DNA of 64,000 nt from Telmatactis stephensoni (lineage: Eukaryota > Cnidaria > Anthozoa > Actiniaria > Isophelliidae). Positions 44,704 to 56,325 of this stretch are shown one piece after another. The DNA is taken from the NCBI GenBank assembly GCA_029948255.1, contig JALIZF010001367.1:186001-250000 (forward strand). Direction: 5' to 3'. Every line of letters starts with the position of its first letter. Position 1 is the stretch's first letter. The position numbers and the translations under genes are program-made. The notes beneath the pieces are model-generated. The model had not been told where the DNA came from. It searched no databases and saw only the letters and a list, made by a program, of their open reading frames with translations.

Positions 44704-46810
44704 ATGTCACCAATTGTCTGTAATTATTATTTTCAATGAACAAGTTATAAAGGGATGATTGTTGAGTTTCATTGTACCAGTTGACATTAAAGTCACCTAT
44801 AAATATGGCATACTGAGATGATAACAGCTGTATTTGATGTGTTAAAGTTGAACATAGTTGGCTTAGAGGTACTCGAGGAGGTCTATAAACTGCAATAATT
44901 GTTACATGAGGTATAAGCATGAATCTTGTTACAGTAATTTCAATATTGCTGGTGTTATAGATTTGTGGATATCCAGGGTAATAATCAATTCGAGTGTAAA
45001 TAGCAGTTCCTCTATAAGGCCTTGTGTTTGGAATTTCTATATCATCATTTCTGAATAAATTGTAGCCATCAATTGAAAACATAGAATCACTGTCTGTACA
45101 AGAGAAGCGGGTCTCAAAAAAAATTGTTATGTCAGTATTTGAATAGTTTAAATCATTTCGAACATCATCAATATGCTTGTGCAAAGATCTTGCATTGAGA
45201 GAACACAATTTGATGCAGATTTGATCTGAATTGTAAGTAGGAGATATACATAGTTGCAGTTGGCCCTCAGTTCTTAGTCTTTGCATTTCTTCCTGTACCG
45301 AAGTACTTACAGCTATTTTATTTTCACATAAATCAGTAATGTACAAACCCTCTATAGTTGTAACTCTACTAAGGCCTACATAATGTATGTGAGGTATTGA
45401 TCTTCTAGTATCAAAATTAACTACAATTCGCGTCTCAGTATCACCTTGAGATCTATGTATGGTTTTAGCAGCAGCAGGTCTGAATGGAAACTGTTTTCTT
45501 AGAATTTGCACAGTTCTACTTTTACCTACAGCAAATTGTGCAGTTACAGGCTTTATAGGTGTCCAAGTAGATTGTATACCTTGGGCATACAGGTGTCTAT
45601 TATCATGTCTTGTTTTTTCACCAACATCAGCATGATCAAACTGTACCCATATTATACCAGATGGTTTGTCTGGCTTATGTATTTGTATTAATCTTACAAC
45701 ATTACCAGCACCATTTGTCATACCATCATCCATTCTAGTGTTAAGAGATATCTCTGTTCTTTCACCGACAGCTAGTTTGAGGATGGAATATAGTTGTTTT
45801 GTCTTCCTAGGATCACTAGGCACTTGTTTCAGTATTTTGTCTCTGAGTTCAGGTGACTCTGCTCCTATGACACTGTCATGTGCTTTAATACAATATTTTG
45901 TACCTGATAGAGCATTGTGTGTGCTATCATTGAAATCAGTCACTTTAGCATTTTGAATGAATAAGTGAGGTACCTCTTTTGGATAATTACTGCTATTGGG
46001 CTGTATAACTCTTTCTTTGAATTTTATCATATCTTCATGGGTGTGATTACCCTCTCTTAACCTATTCAACATTTCTGCAAACTGCTTACTATCTCTTTGC
46101 CTCATTATTTGCTTGAGCTCAAACATTTTGAAAAGTTCTTGCCATATGTTAGGGGCAAGAATACCATATTCATTATTGTCCATATCTTTAAATATATAGT
46201 TATCCATTACGGGTTGCAACTGAAATAAGTCTCCAATAGCAACAATACTAACTCCACCAAAGGGTAGTGAACTGCCTTTGATATCCTTCAATCTATTGTT
46301 TATTTGTACATTGAACATAGTGTTGCCTACCATACTTATCTCATCTATGAATATCAGTTTAACTCCACCAAGCTGACATCTTAATGTGTTAAGTCTACTT
46401 GAATCAAGATTTTTATAGTTTCTTAATGACTGACAGGCTGGTATTGCTAATGCACTGTGAATAGTGTTACCTTTAATGTTATATGCTGCTTTGCCAGTAG
46501 GTGCTATCATCAATACTTTTGTTTCAGAAAAATTTACACCAGCTCTAGTGTTATAATACTTAAGTGCTGCCTGGTACAAGGCTTTGGTAACATGTGATTT
46601 ACCCACACCTGCTCCTCCACTAAGAAAACAGTAGAATGGTTCATCAGATGTTTTTATAAGATGAAGAACATGATAAAAAAATTCCTTCTGTTCTTTGTTT
46701 AATGCCTGTACCATTTGTCTGTATTCAACATCTTGTAATTCATTCATAATTAATGGTTCAGTGTTTATATCAACTGATGGTATTCCTAAATCATCAGATA
46801 AATTATAGCT

Positions 46811-46948
46811 TTCATTGAATCAGGGATCTCCCTTCAGCCTCGTCTTGTCGTTCTACCCTTTGTGTGCAATTTCATTAGAGTCAGGATGTAAGTCCTGATT
46901 CCCTTCAGCCTCGTCTGGTTGTTCTACCTTTGTGTGCAAGGCGCTATG
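46811..46948. mobile_element. 138-bp insert with 11-bp target duplication in the Helitron helicase ORF
   Basis: AAATTATAGCT occurs at 46800-46810 and 46949-46959. Deleting the insert plus one copy restores the helicase ORF (EDSYNLSDDLGIP). The insert is made of two imperfect copies of a unit containing CCCTTCAGCCTCGTCT and CTTTGTGTGCAA, with a TCAGGA...TCCTGA hairpin between them. No family recognised. Confidence 0.8.
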
Positions 46949-47808
46949 AAATTATAGCTGTCTTCTATTATATTCATTTCTTGCTGTATATCATTAAAAT
47001 CTTCATTGCAAACAGCATATTCTTTCATTTGTTCATCAATTACATTTGAAAGTTGCACATAGTGTTCTTGATAAGAAGAACAATTACTAAGAAGGTCAGT
47101 TTCTTCATTTCGCCATGGGGTAAAGAGCATGATTAACTCGCGGTAGTGTTTTTCAGGATCAGATTCCTTATTGAACCATACACTTCTTATTATTCTAGCT
47201 TTATTCCTTTTTTTAAGCTTGCTGCTAGTAGTTTTGCTAGATTCACTGTCATCATCATTCTGATTGTTGTCAATAAAGTTCTCTAATGGGAGACCATCAA
47301 CATCTAGTTCATTACTTTGTTTAACATATTGTTTTCCACTGCAATCATACCATGCAGCCCAGTCTGCAAGTGTCAGATGTTGAAGCTTTGCTGGACGCTT
47401 ACAATATCTTTTTATAAAACCACTTGTATATATTTCTTCACAGTCATCCATTTCCTTTATATCATCTATTGGTTTCAGAAGCTCCACCCTCTCATCAGGA
47501 GGTGAAGTATTCATGAATATAATCTGCCTAAATGCTTTTCTCATGGGTAGCTGTAATACGATATAGACTGCTTCCTGTGCACTTATTTCAACATTATTAA
47601 CAAATTTACTGCCAATGTCTCTAACCTGTTGCTTAATGTTTTTATAAGAAAATAAAAAAGATAGGTCACCGTATTTGATTTGGCACTATAACACAATGAA
47701 TTATACTTGCTAGCAATGATGCATGCACACTTTCAGTGGCACAAAATTGTGCGCAGTATAGAGACTACACGATGCAAAACAAAGGACAGATTGTCCTTTA
47801 AGTTAATT

Positions 47809-50800
47809 TTACTCACAAGAGTCGACAACTGATAGGACATCATCGGCAACAATGCTCCTTGGAAACTTGATTGTTCCCAGCTGTTCTTGTTTTCCATTCA
47901 CATGGAAAATGGACCGGAAATCAGCTGTCACAGCCTCATTTCCGGACCTGGCACAGATCGAGTTTAATTCGTCAGCTCTGTAAAGAAAGCCTCCCTCGCA
48001 GAGGATCGCCAAAGCCTTCTTTTTGGCCACATGCATCACATATTGGCCACTCCTTGAGCCACGTGTCTTTACTTTTGGTTTGATCCAGGTAGATACCTGT
48101 ATAAAAAAAAGACAACTCCCTATAATCTTTGTACTGATCAAGCTTTTTGTATTTGTGCAGACAGTAACTACTTTGGCTGTGCATTAATTACTTTCCTTGT
48201 GGTCCTGTTGTAAGGAAAGGATAATAGCGGCTAATACCTTGCATATTTTTATGGGAAAATGAGTACCTATGACCAATACCTATGACACCTAAAAGGGTAT
48301 AGTACAAATACCACTAAAAGTGTGCAACATAAATAGCACTATAGTACTAAATTATGCTAATTCTATTGTGTTCTATTGTTAAGGTAGCGTCATAGGTTCG
48401 CGGCGTCACTTTTTCTACCAAGGCCCAATAGCAAAAGTAGAGTGTCCCATTCAGGGAGATATATAAAGTCAAAAAGTATAAGTTTTTCAAAATCAGTTTT
48501 TGTGTATTGAATATATAATAAATGTCCTATTGACAAAACTGTGTTGGTGTTTCCTTATTTTTTGCGTGACCTTTATTTTTTAATCGGGACACAAAGTTCG
48601 GAATGCTGTTTTAAGGTAAAAATTGGACAAATCATGTCATAAAAATTGAAAGCCTTAAAAATCGGAAAACCCCAACAGTAACTATTTCCTTCGTCATCTT
48701 GGCAAATTTTGAGAAAAAAATGAATAAAAACTTTTTAAGTTATATCTCCAAGAAATAGCAACTTCGGCTTGATTTTGAAAGCCAAGAAAATGCAAATTTA
48801 TGTACTTTAAGAGCTTTCCACAATAAAATAAAACTTACATATGCAAAGTGTAGGTTATGAGCTTTAACATGATACCAGTTTTATCTATATCCCGTAAACA
48901 TAAACGAAATGGCAGTGTTTTGAAAATAATTTTAAAAAGTGACACCTAAATTAGCACTATTTAGTACTATAAATAGAAGAAACTATTTCACACTTTTAGT
49001 GTTTGTACTCTATCAATCAAGTTTTCTATTAACTTGAGACAAAAAATAATCCTACCATAATCATGTGAAAATATGGTTGCTTTCTTAACTTATTCAAGAA
49101 AAAGTTAGCTGTCATGTATTGTCACAATTAGGTGCACAAAACCAACTTTCACACAAAAAGGACTTATGAATAATAACAACAGACTGAAGTTTTCCTCAAA
49201 CTGTTCTAATAACAAACCTCTTGCTGGATACCACTTTTTTCGACCACCGAACATGAACAAATTCACTGATATTTCTGTTCACCCTTCTACTTGATCCGTA
49301 TTGCTTCTTGACATATGGCACTAAAAACTCCTCCAGATACTGGTCGATGTTGTTTCCATCTAGTATATCTTGGTGGTTAACAAGGTGTTTCAACTGAAAA
49401 AAATGACATTAAATACAATCATTGCAGCGCTTATCAATCTTAATATATTTTATTTTACATTATTCTGTATCACAAGAGATTATTTTTGAAATCTAATATG
49501 CACGACACTATAGCTGGTCCATGTGTTCCCAGATTCTATGGTCCTTTGTAATAAAAAAGTAAAATGCTAAATTGAATACTTCAGAGAATTGGAATGTAAC
49601 TTTGTTAAGTGGGCAAAGACTCATGGGCCTTTCGAATCACTATTAATATAAATGTAATATAATTTTACCTCATATGCAAAGAAACGGTAGGTGCTATATA
49701 TAGTGGAAATTCTGCTTGGTAGATTCTCAATATCATTTAAGCCTTGTCCTGAAGAATTTGATATGTTCTTCTAAATTCGCTCCAGTGAAGAATCGTCCCA
49801 TTCTGACGACATATGGTAGGCATGTTGAGTTTGCCATTTGAAAAATTTCTTCCTTTTTTTCAATGAAGTTCATTCCATTCGTGATCTTGTTGAAGAAGAT
49901 GGGTGTTGTTCTTTCGAATGATCTGACAATTTAAATAGGAATACAATAATTAACTCTGGATTATACATTGTACATGGACAAAATAGATGGAGTAAATGAT
50001 TATCACTATAGGGAGCATTCAATTTAATATTTCATGAAAATGTTTGTGAGAAATTACACAAAATTGCACTTATTATAATCAATCAAAGACAAAGGATTTT
50101 GTACAGTTTGCACAATTTTGTTATGCAAACTGTATCACAGTTATGTGAAAATGCACTCGACTACACCCATTTACAAAAACTTAGTAAATAGTAAATAGCG
50201 AAATTCAAGGAAGGCCAATAATGTGGATAATAATAGCCAAGTAATTAAGATACAGATTTCTTGATTTCCAGCTTCAGATTCAGCTATTGATTGGTGGTAT
50301 TTAGTAATTAATTCCTGTTTCACTTTCTTTAGGATTACTATTTCAAGTGGGACAAAATTTCTGAAAAAAGTGTATACACTTAATAATATATACATACTTA
50401 AGGAGGCTTCCAGACCTGTAGTATTTGAGTTGCTCAACCAGCTTCCGTTAAATGGCTATAACTTTTTTAATATTTATCCCATTTCACCAACTTGCCAATG
50501 AAGAGTTAAAGTTTACTTTGGTTCCTTTTTTGAAACAATGGTGTTCGTGGTTTTACATTTTGATGATTTTTTTCAATTTTTGACCTCCACGCGAAAAATG
50601 TTTACCATAGCAGCAATATTCAAGCAACTGTCTTTAAGCCTACAGAGTTTCAAGTATTTTAAACAAGCCGATTTTGAGTAATTTGAGGCGACTTTTTTTA
50701 ATGCCTAAATTTGTTATCTATTAGCAAAGCTGACTTTCTGTCCAGATATTGCTTTGACATTAAGCTTCTGTTGTGTAAAATTTCACGTCAAAAAGTGGTG

Positions 50801-52900
50801 TGGATGTGTGTAAATTTAAATACGCATAAATAACATCTTGACAGAGTGTTTGCACAAATGAAGGAAAAATGTGTTAACTCATTCAATATTCAACCAAATG
50901 CAACCAAACTTCAGAATTGTACATATCTTGATAATTATTTCTTAATTATAAAAATTCAGGAAACTAGTACCCAGTCCTCCACTCGTTTTGTCACTGGCCA
51001 ATTAACCTTTCTAATTTTACTATAATAATAATAGAACTTTGATTAATGTGAAAATCGTCCAAGATTCTCGTTCGTGGCTCTGTAAGTTTGGCAAGTTTGG
51101 CAACGTTCACAAACATGTCTGGAAAGGCATGTTTTTCCAGTAAATTATATCTGTTCTGCAAACTGATGATAGACTCTTCTGAAAACTTTACTGTACAGCT
51201 GATATAAGCTGAAAGTTTTTTCTTAAACAACTAATAGCATGTGTCACTCATTTAGAAATTAGTTAAAATAATTTTTAACTTTTTAACTTTAATAATTTTT
51301 TTAAAATAATTAAATATGCTTTTGTTTGGACAATTTTTTTTTTGTTGAAAGTGAAAAGTGACAATGTTAACAAGCCATTTAAAGGTTTCATTTAAGACAT
51401 TTGATGCTGTAATTAAGGAAATATACATAATGTACATACCGGAGGTCATCATCAAGAGTAAAGTTGACTGTCATCAAGAATGTGCTGCGTGGCAGCTCAC
51501 TTCCACCACCTTTGGTTTTCTTTCCTGCCCCTTGAAACGTGGAGACAAGAACCTTTTTTAAAGCTGATGCTCCTTGAGGATCATCCCAATAGAGGGGGAG
51601 AGTGCTTTTTTGTAAATCAGATGATACACTCTGTTCTGAGCTCTGGGATCTAAAAGATCCACCAAGAAGTCTGTGGATGATTTGAAGACAAGTTGACTTT
51701 CCACTCCCAGTTTCTCCTACAGCCATGGGTGCAGGGCAGGAACCTACAGGGTACAAAATTTATTAAACACATTCTCATATTTCAAGATGAAAAGAAAATA
51801 ATTATCTGTGAAAAGTCGTGAGACTGAATAAGGAAATTCCACTCATATCTTATTTATACATTTGTACTAATCTTTATTCATATAGACAAAATTACATGAA
51901 CTAGATTATGAGCAGCCAAATCAAAACATTTGTTGGGGATAGGGTCGGGATATTAGTATCCGACCTCAAATACAATTTGGAAAATAATAGGTATGGGTAA
52001 AATTATGAAACTTTTCATATAATTCGACATACCTCTAAGCAAGTCGTATTTCTTGGAAATTTTTAAAACTATTTTGTTACACGCAAATTCTATTTTATGT
52101 TGTTTTTTCTCACTTCTTTGATTCTAGAATACGTTTTATTCATTGTATTTAAAAGAATTTATCTAAGAAATTGATATTAAAATTTGCAATAGTTTATCAG
52201 GATATAGTTTTGTAAATTTTATCTTTCTAGCATTTATGGTGTTGAAGTTGTGACTTGTTTTGTACAATATCTTATTAATTGCTATTTTTGCCTCCAAAAA
52301 TAAGTAATTGAGTAAGTTTAATTAAATTAAATTATAATTTTAAGTAATTGAGTAATTTTAAGTAATTCTAATTTAATAATTAATTAATTAATTTATTTTA
52401 ATTAATTAATTCTAATTGAAATAATTAATTTTAATTAGTTTTAATTAATTAATTTAATTTAATTAATTTTAAGTTATTGAGCAATTATTTCCGAAACAAG
52501 CCTGGGACCCCCACATTTTTATTTCACCATGTGAATCTCCATTGAATTCTATATACTATTTCCTAAAGCAGTCATTCACTTTAAGAAGTAGGGTGAAAAT
52601 AATGCAAACTAAGAAATAAAAAAAACAAAAAAACTAAAAAAAGAAATGTGATAACAGTGCTTGCTAAATTATTGCCTTATAAATTACTTACCTATGACAT
52701 CTAGAAGGTTTTGGTAGTGGAATGCTGATAGACCACCAGACAAAAGCATAATAATTGGAAAGAAGTTATTGGCAGTGAACTCTTTACAACTTTGTATAAA
52801 TGTTGTCCATTCAAACAACCCTGGCACTGGAATGGGTATTTCCACTTCTGGTGGATCTTTGAAATCATCAAAGTTGCTCATTAGGTTCACATATGGAGCC
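47809..52900 (-). CDS. spliced P-loop ATPase (D5/DUF927-like helicase?) gene, 5'-truncated
   Basis: Minus-strand exons: 52900-52692 (FEWTTFIQSCKEF, LLSGGLSAFHYQNLL), 51743-51440 (Walker A GETGSGKST; LPLYWDDPQGASALKKVLVS as probable Walker B/sensor region; PRSTFLMTVNF), 51198-about 51020 (RYNLLEKHAFPDMFVNVAKL), about 50359-50262 (NFVPLEIVILKKVKQEL), about 49940-49680 (one probable frameshift near 49750; IENLPSRISTIYSTYRFFAY), 49393-49232 (DILDGNNIDQYLEEFLVPYV) and 48096-47809 (RSGQYVMHVAKKKALAILCE, stop). Most junctions agree in phase. The P-loop exon resembles superfamily-3/D5-type helicases of phages and mobile elements, which is a weak match. The 5' part is cut at 52903 by a retroelement tail. 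Host or element origin is undecided. Confidence 0.6.
48300..49010. mobile_element. 711-bp TA-flanked MITE in a P-loop gene intron
   Basis: TA at 48298-48299 and 49011-49012. Inverted termini TAGTACAAATACCACTAAAA on the left and, reverse-complemented, GAGTACAAACACTAAAAGTG on the right; matching continues for about 70 bp (TATAGTACTAAAT, GTGCTAATT). The end GAGTACAAAC resembles the end GAGTGCAAAC of the 7.5-kb composite. Confidence 0.7.
49941..51019. other. introns of the P-loop gene
   Basis: Apart from the exon at about 50262-50359, this stretch shows no coding signal. Sequence 50400-50990 has no domain that I recognise. Confidence 0.4.
51760..52680. other. intron with TTAATTAA low-complexity run
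   Basis: Intron between the first two retained P-loop exons. 52310-52480 is a simple repeat of TTAATTAATT-type sequence. Nothing else seen. Confidence 0.5.
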
Positions 52901-52902
52901 AG

Positions 52903-53330
52903 TTCAGTTCAGTTCAGTTCACATTTATTCACTCAATATAAATTTGATACAAAAATTAAAATTAAAATATAATAATATAATACAATAAATATAATTTACA
53001 ATAAATAATTAGTCATCTTATAACAAAAAAAAGTATAGGTATTTATATAATATTGAGCTAGGGTCATCCTAATAGCAAAGCTAATCAAGAGGATGAACCT
53101 ATTAATAGTATAATAAGGAAAATATTGATCAGACAAAGAGGGAGGCAAGCGCACCCTCTTTGTGTGGTCCATATTCTTAGAAATTAAGTTAAATGGTTAG
53201 AATAGAAATATTTAGAAGATAAGTGGTTAGTAAGGAGAAGGCGAAAAGAGGCAACTGATTTAGCAGACTTAAAACTTAAAACTTAGCAAACTGAGCAAAC
53301 CTAGCAAACTAGCTTAAAACTGATTTAGCT
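52903..53330 (-). mobile_element. retroelement 3' end with TGAAC-repeat tail
   Basis: On the minus strand the sequence ends ...GAATAAATG followed by TGAAC repeated four times, at 52903-52922. Tandem TGAAC-like tails are typical of some L2/CR1-type LINEs and their SINE partners. No ORF. It truncates the P-loop gene. Confidence 0.6.
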
Positions 53331-53339
53331 GACTGTAAA

Positions 53340-54060
53340 TTTGTACTAGCAAGTGTCATATGTTTTCTCCACTTTTCCCATTGTTGTGACGTCAAGAGTG
53401 AATTGATTCAAGACTTCATCCTTGATTTTGTCTGGTGCTCGATGAGTAATGTATGTTGTATTTGAACCACCATCACTGAAAACGGTGTCTTGCCACTTTC
53501 TGCTACTTTTGCTAGTTGAATCGGATACAAAGCAAGACCAGAGCCGTGTGAAACATTGGTTGTTCCTTCAACGTGGATGTGATTAGATGATCTAGAATCG
53601 TTCTTTGATTTCTCTGATTTAAACAACAGCAAATGATGATCCTCACTACCGCAAAACTTGCAAGGTTTCTTGTTAGGACAGTCCTTCTTTGCATGTTCAC
53701 CAAAACAAATGAAACATGCGTTCACCTGTTTCAGCAGTTCATATTTTCCACCCGATCCACTGACAGACAGTTTTTGAAACTCCTTACATTCAGATGTTGA
53801 GTGCTTGATGGAGTCCTTACGATGAAAGGCACAGTGATAATACTGCTTCTTGGGTGGCTTGTTGCAGCTTCCTGATATGTCAGACATTTACTATGATCGT
53901 TTGTCTTCACCACAATTTCTGCATTCTTTTTTCTTTTCGCTTGAATATCTGCAAGATGAGCAACTGCCTCACGCTCTTTTTCAAGAAACTTCATAAATGA
54001 ATGAAATGGTTGGATCCTGGAGCAACATACGCAGAATCATTCTTTCCACACTTTTTGGCT
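53340..54060 (-). pseudogene. BEL/Pao-type gag zinc-knuckle and aspartic protease remnant
   Basis: Minus strand: gag-like FLEKEREAVAHLADIQAKRK, then in a shifted frame a paired knuckle region (CAFHRKDSIKHSTSECKEF, ACFICFGEHAKKDCPNKK, CKFCGSEDHH). A linker leads to a retropepsin-like start in another frame (SDGGSNTTYITHRAPDK). The arrangement (CxxC near H, KKPCKFCGSEDHH-type block, then DSGS-like motif) matches BEL/Pao elements. No RT or integrase and no LTRs seen, so it is a fragment with at least two frameshifts. Confidence 0.75.
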
Positions 54061-54686
54061 AGACAAGAACGAGGCAATGGTGTTGAAGCACTGTACCGAG
54101 TGTACCCGAGTCAATATCACTGATCTTGGACTTGGTGTGCAAGGTTGAATTTGTGGTGCTAGTGAACCACTGTTGTGGGGGTTGTGACAAAAATTCTTCG
54201 TTTACATCATCTGATACTGTAAACGTAGTATTGAGCTGTGCAGGTAATTCTTTGAACGGCTGTGAACTGTAGACACTCTCTGAGATGTCTGGCACCTCTA
54301 TATGATCACAAAATGCGGCAGGGGGAGGTAGATAAACCTCAGTCACATGTGTACTGGACACGTTTTTTTCACAATTCAATTCATCAGTACTTTGCGTCGA
54401 AATTTGAATCATGCAAAGGTAAAAAAAAAACATGGAAACCAATAGGCTCATTGATACGGCGTAACAAAATCGCACTCAACACCAACAAAGCTATTTTTAG
54501 TAATTTCGCCATCGCGTGCTCAATACAAATGCCCAAAGCATATGGTCACGTACGCGTGGACATCAAAAATAATCAAATTCTATTGTTGGATATTTAGTTG
54601 CCACGAACATCGCACAGACATCAAAAAGAGTTTCGCTCTCTTGGTTGTATGTTCTCTTGAAAATATTCACAAATATTCACGGCGCT
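54061..54686. repeat. partial copy of the fold-back element of 55430-55945
   Basis: 54600-54640 contains CGAACATCGCACAGACATC and AGAGTTTCGCTCTCTTGG, matching the arm of the element at 55430-55945. 54490-54520 contains GCTATTTTTAGTAATTTCGCC, matching its inner arm. The rest (54061-54480) is an open but unrecognised stretch. Confidence 0.5.
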
Positions 54687-55429
54687 TTACTTGCAGTACT
54701 TTCTCAAGTGCGTATTCATTTTATTGACAGATATCTGCCACTCTTTGTCTCTCTCTTCTGGCACAGGAAAATACTTGAACAATGGCTCCTTGATAAACTT
54801 TATGACCTTTCTGTTTACTGGTCGTTTCCCTTTACCTCCCTTTATGGAGCATTTCGTCAACTCTCCCTTTTCAGGGTAAAGGAGACGCAAGAGCTTGAGA
54901 TAAAACGACTCTTTAGTAGGTGTCGCAGCAAATTTCTCCAATTCTTCGTTGGAAGGAAATTTTGCTGGTTGATGATGCTGTGGTGATGATGTTTCATAAG
55001 TGGGACTGACTTGGGTAGGGATAGCAGCAAATGGTGTCAGGAGAACTGCATGTTGAGATGACAATATAGTGATGGGGAATCGCAACAGATGGTTGAAAAG
55101 ATGTGAACTGTTGCATGAATCTAGTGGCTGTGGGATGTTAAAGAAGGGATGGAATTGTGTTTGGGGTGAAAATATTTGCGACAAAGCGGTTTCAGCATTG
55201 GTTTGGTCGACTGCATTGAGAGGTTGTAGCTCATTGCTTGCCTGAATAGCATTTGTTGGCGTTGATTCGGCGCACTGCAAACTGCTGGTTGATTCTGTCG
55301 CACTTCTGGCTCCTGCTTTGATACTGCCGACAGTTGAAGCAAGGCGGTTCACTTTCTCTGTTAAATCTTTGACAGCATTTGGTAGTTCATGGTGATTTTT
55401 CTCAATAGCTTCGACCTTTGAATAGAATC

Positions 55430-55945
55430 AAGAGACCATAATACTAAGAGAGCGAAATTCGGTATTGATGTCTGTGCAATGTTTGCAGCTGTTTTTAGTA
55501 ACTGCCATCGCGTTGCAAGGCTTAATTTGTGATGTGCACGCAGACAGGACTGTTTGCTTTTGGCTTTTGAATTCTTTTGTTTGAGAGCCTTGTGCGCGTC
55601 ATGGCGAGGTTACTAAAAATAGCTGCAAACATCGCACAGACATCAATACTAAAGGCCCGGTAATACAAGCAACAAAATCATGCAACTTGTTGCACAACAT
55701 TGTTGCGTTGCAAGTTGCAGAACAAATGCTGCTTGTATTACCATCCTGCGCGCAACAAATTTTCTTTGTTGTACGAAGTAGCACTGTCTACTTTTTGCAA
55801 CAAGGAAAATTTGTTGAGAGCGGGGTGGTAAGATGAGCAACATTTGCTCTGCAACTTGCAATGCAATGGTGCACGACAAGTTGCACGATTTTGTTGCTCG
55901 TATTACCGGGCCTTTAGTTTCGCCCTCTCAGTATTATGGTCTCTT
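55430..55945. mobile_element. fold-back element carrying a second nested fold-back element
   Basis: Outer arms AAGAGACCATAATACTAAGA and its near reverse complement ending at 55945; the inner arm TATTGATGTCTGTGC... is matched by GCACAGACATCAATA at 55633. The right arm is interrupted at 55652-55914 by the inner element. It sits in an intron of BEN gene 2, 15 bp upstream of its acceptor. Confidence 0.8.
55652..55914. mobile_element. inner 263-bp fold-back MITE
   Basis: Termini AAGGCCCGGTAATACAAGC and its near reverse complement, flanked by TA (55650-55651, 55915-55916). The interior is rich in self-complementary GCAACTTGTTGC / GCAACAAGTTGC-like words. Confidence 0.8.
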
Positions 55946-56325
55946 GATAGATAGTATTGACTTTTATCTGACTTGTATTTGTTTCTTTCTTTTTATAGAG
56001 CTTCAGTAAGAATTCATTTGTTACAGAAAATTGCGCTCGTTGAAATGCTGGTAAAATTACTAGGAGTAAAACTGAATTGATACCTTATCTTTTATGGACT
56101 CGATTACCGTAGAGGAATCTTGTAGCAATGAGAGCAGCTAAGAAAATGTACTTGTGGATAAACCTGATGAATTTTTATCAGAGGAATTATGGCCGCATTC
56201 AGTCACTGAAGCTACTTCGCCCTTAAGGACTTGAATGAATTCGGAGTCTTTTTTTTTCAACGCAGAGATATCACCACTCAGCAACGTTGGTTCTTCTTTC
56301 CAGAGCACTCCTTCATCTTAAAAAA

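Larger units (their letters stand above)
40954..47660 (-). pseudogene. Helitron (Helentron-type) helicase-AP endonuclease ORF, split by two insertions
   Basis: In coding order: 47660-46960 is the region between Rep and helicase (ISAQEAVYIVLQLPMRKAFR, INTSP-like TSPPDERVELLK, RYCKRPAKLQHL, MLFTPWRNEETDLL). A 138-bp insert follows. 46798-44704 is a PIF1-type helicase (FLSGGAGVGKSHV Walker A, IFIDEISMVG Walker B, GDLFQLQPV, HRSQGDTETR) fused to an AP-endonuclease-like domain (LCSLNARSLHKH, VYRPPRVPLSQ, AIFIGDFNVNWY). Then comes the CACTA-2 insertion, and 41091-40954 ends the endonuclease with DNNTCIDHIYTKL and YFSDHKAIYAL, then stop. Helicase-endonuclease fusion marks the Helentron branch. The Rep nuclease is absent, so the copy is 5'-truncated near 47660. 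Confidence 0.9.
54687..56325 (-). pseudogene. BEN-domain gene 2, damaged
   Basis: Exons: about 56325-56085 (GVLWKEEPTLLSGDISALKK ... in-frame TAG ... LLSLLQDSSTVIESIKDK, donor AAG/GTATCA) and 55415-54687 (EKNHHELPNAVKDLTEKVNR coiled coil, low-complexity linker, then BEN domain SFYLKLLRLLYPEKGEL, RPVNRKVIKFIKEPL, FPVPEERDKEWQISVNKM, stop). The premature TAG near 56140 breaks the first exon. Fold-back elements occupy the intron. Upstream N-terminal exons were not found. Domain order (coil then BEN) matches the CACTA-1 BEN gene, so this may be the accessory gene of a lost element. Confidence 0.7.

Noticed and set aside
52310..52480. Possible origin or attachment site in the TTAATTAA run
   Set aside because: Plain low-complexity sequence in an intron; no supporting structure.
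54059..54475. 138-codon minus-strand ORF as the gag N-terminus
   Set aside because: Begins with a hydrophobic stretch and poly-Phe from an A-run, and shows no gag-like motif; left unassigned.
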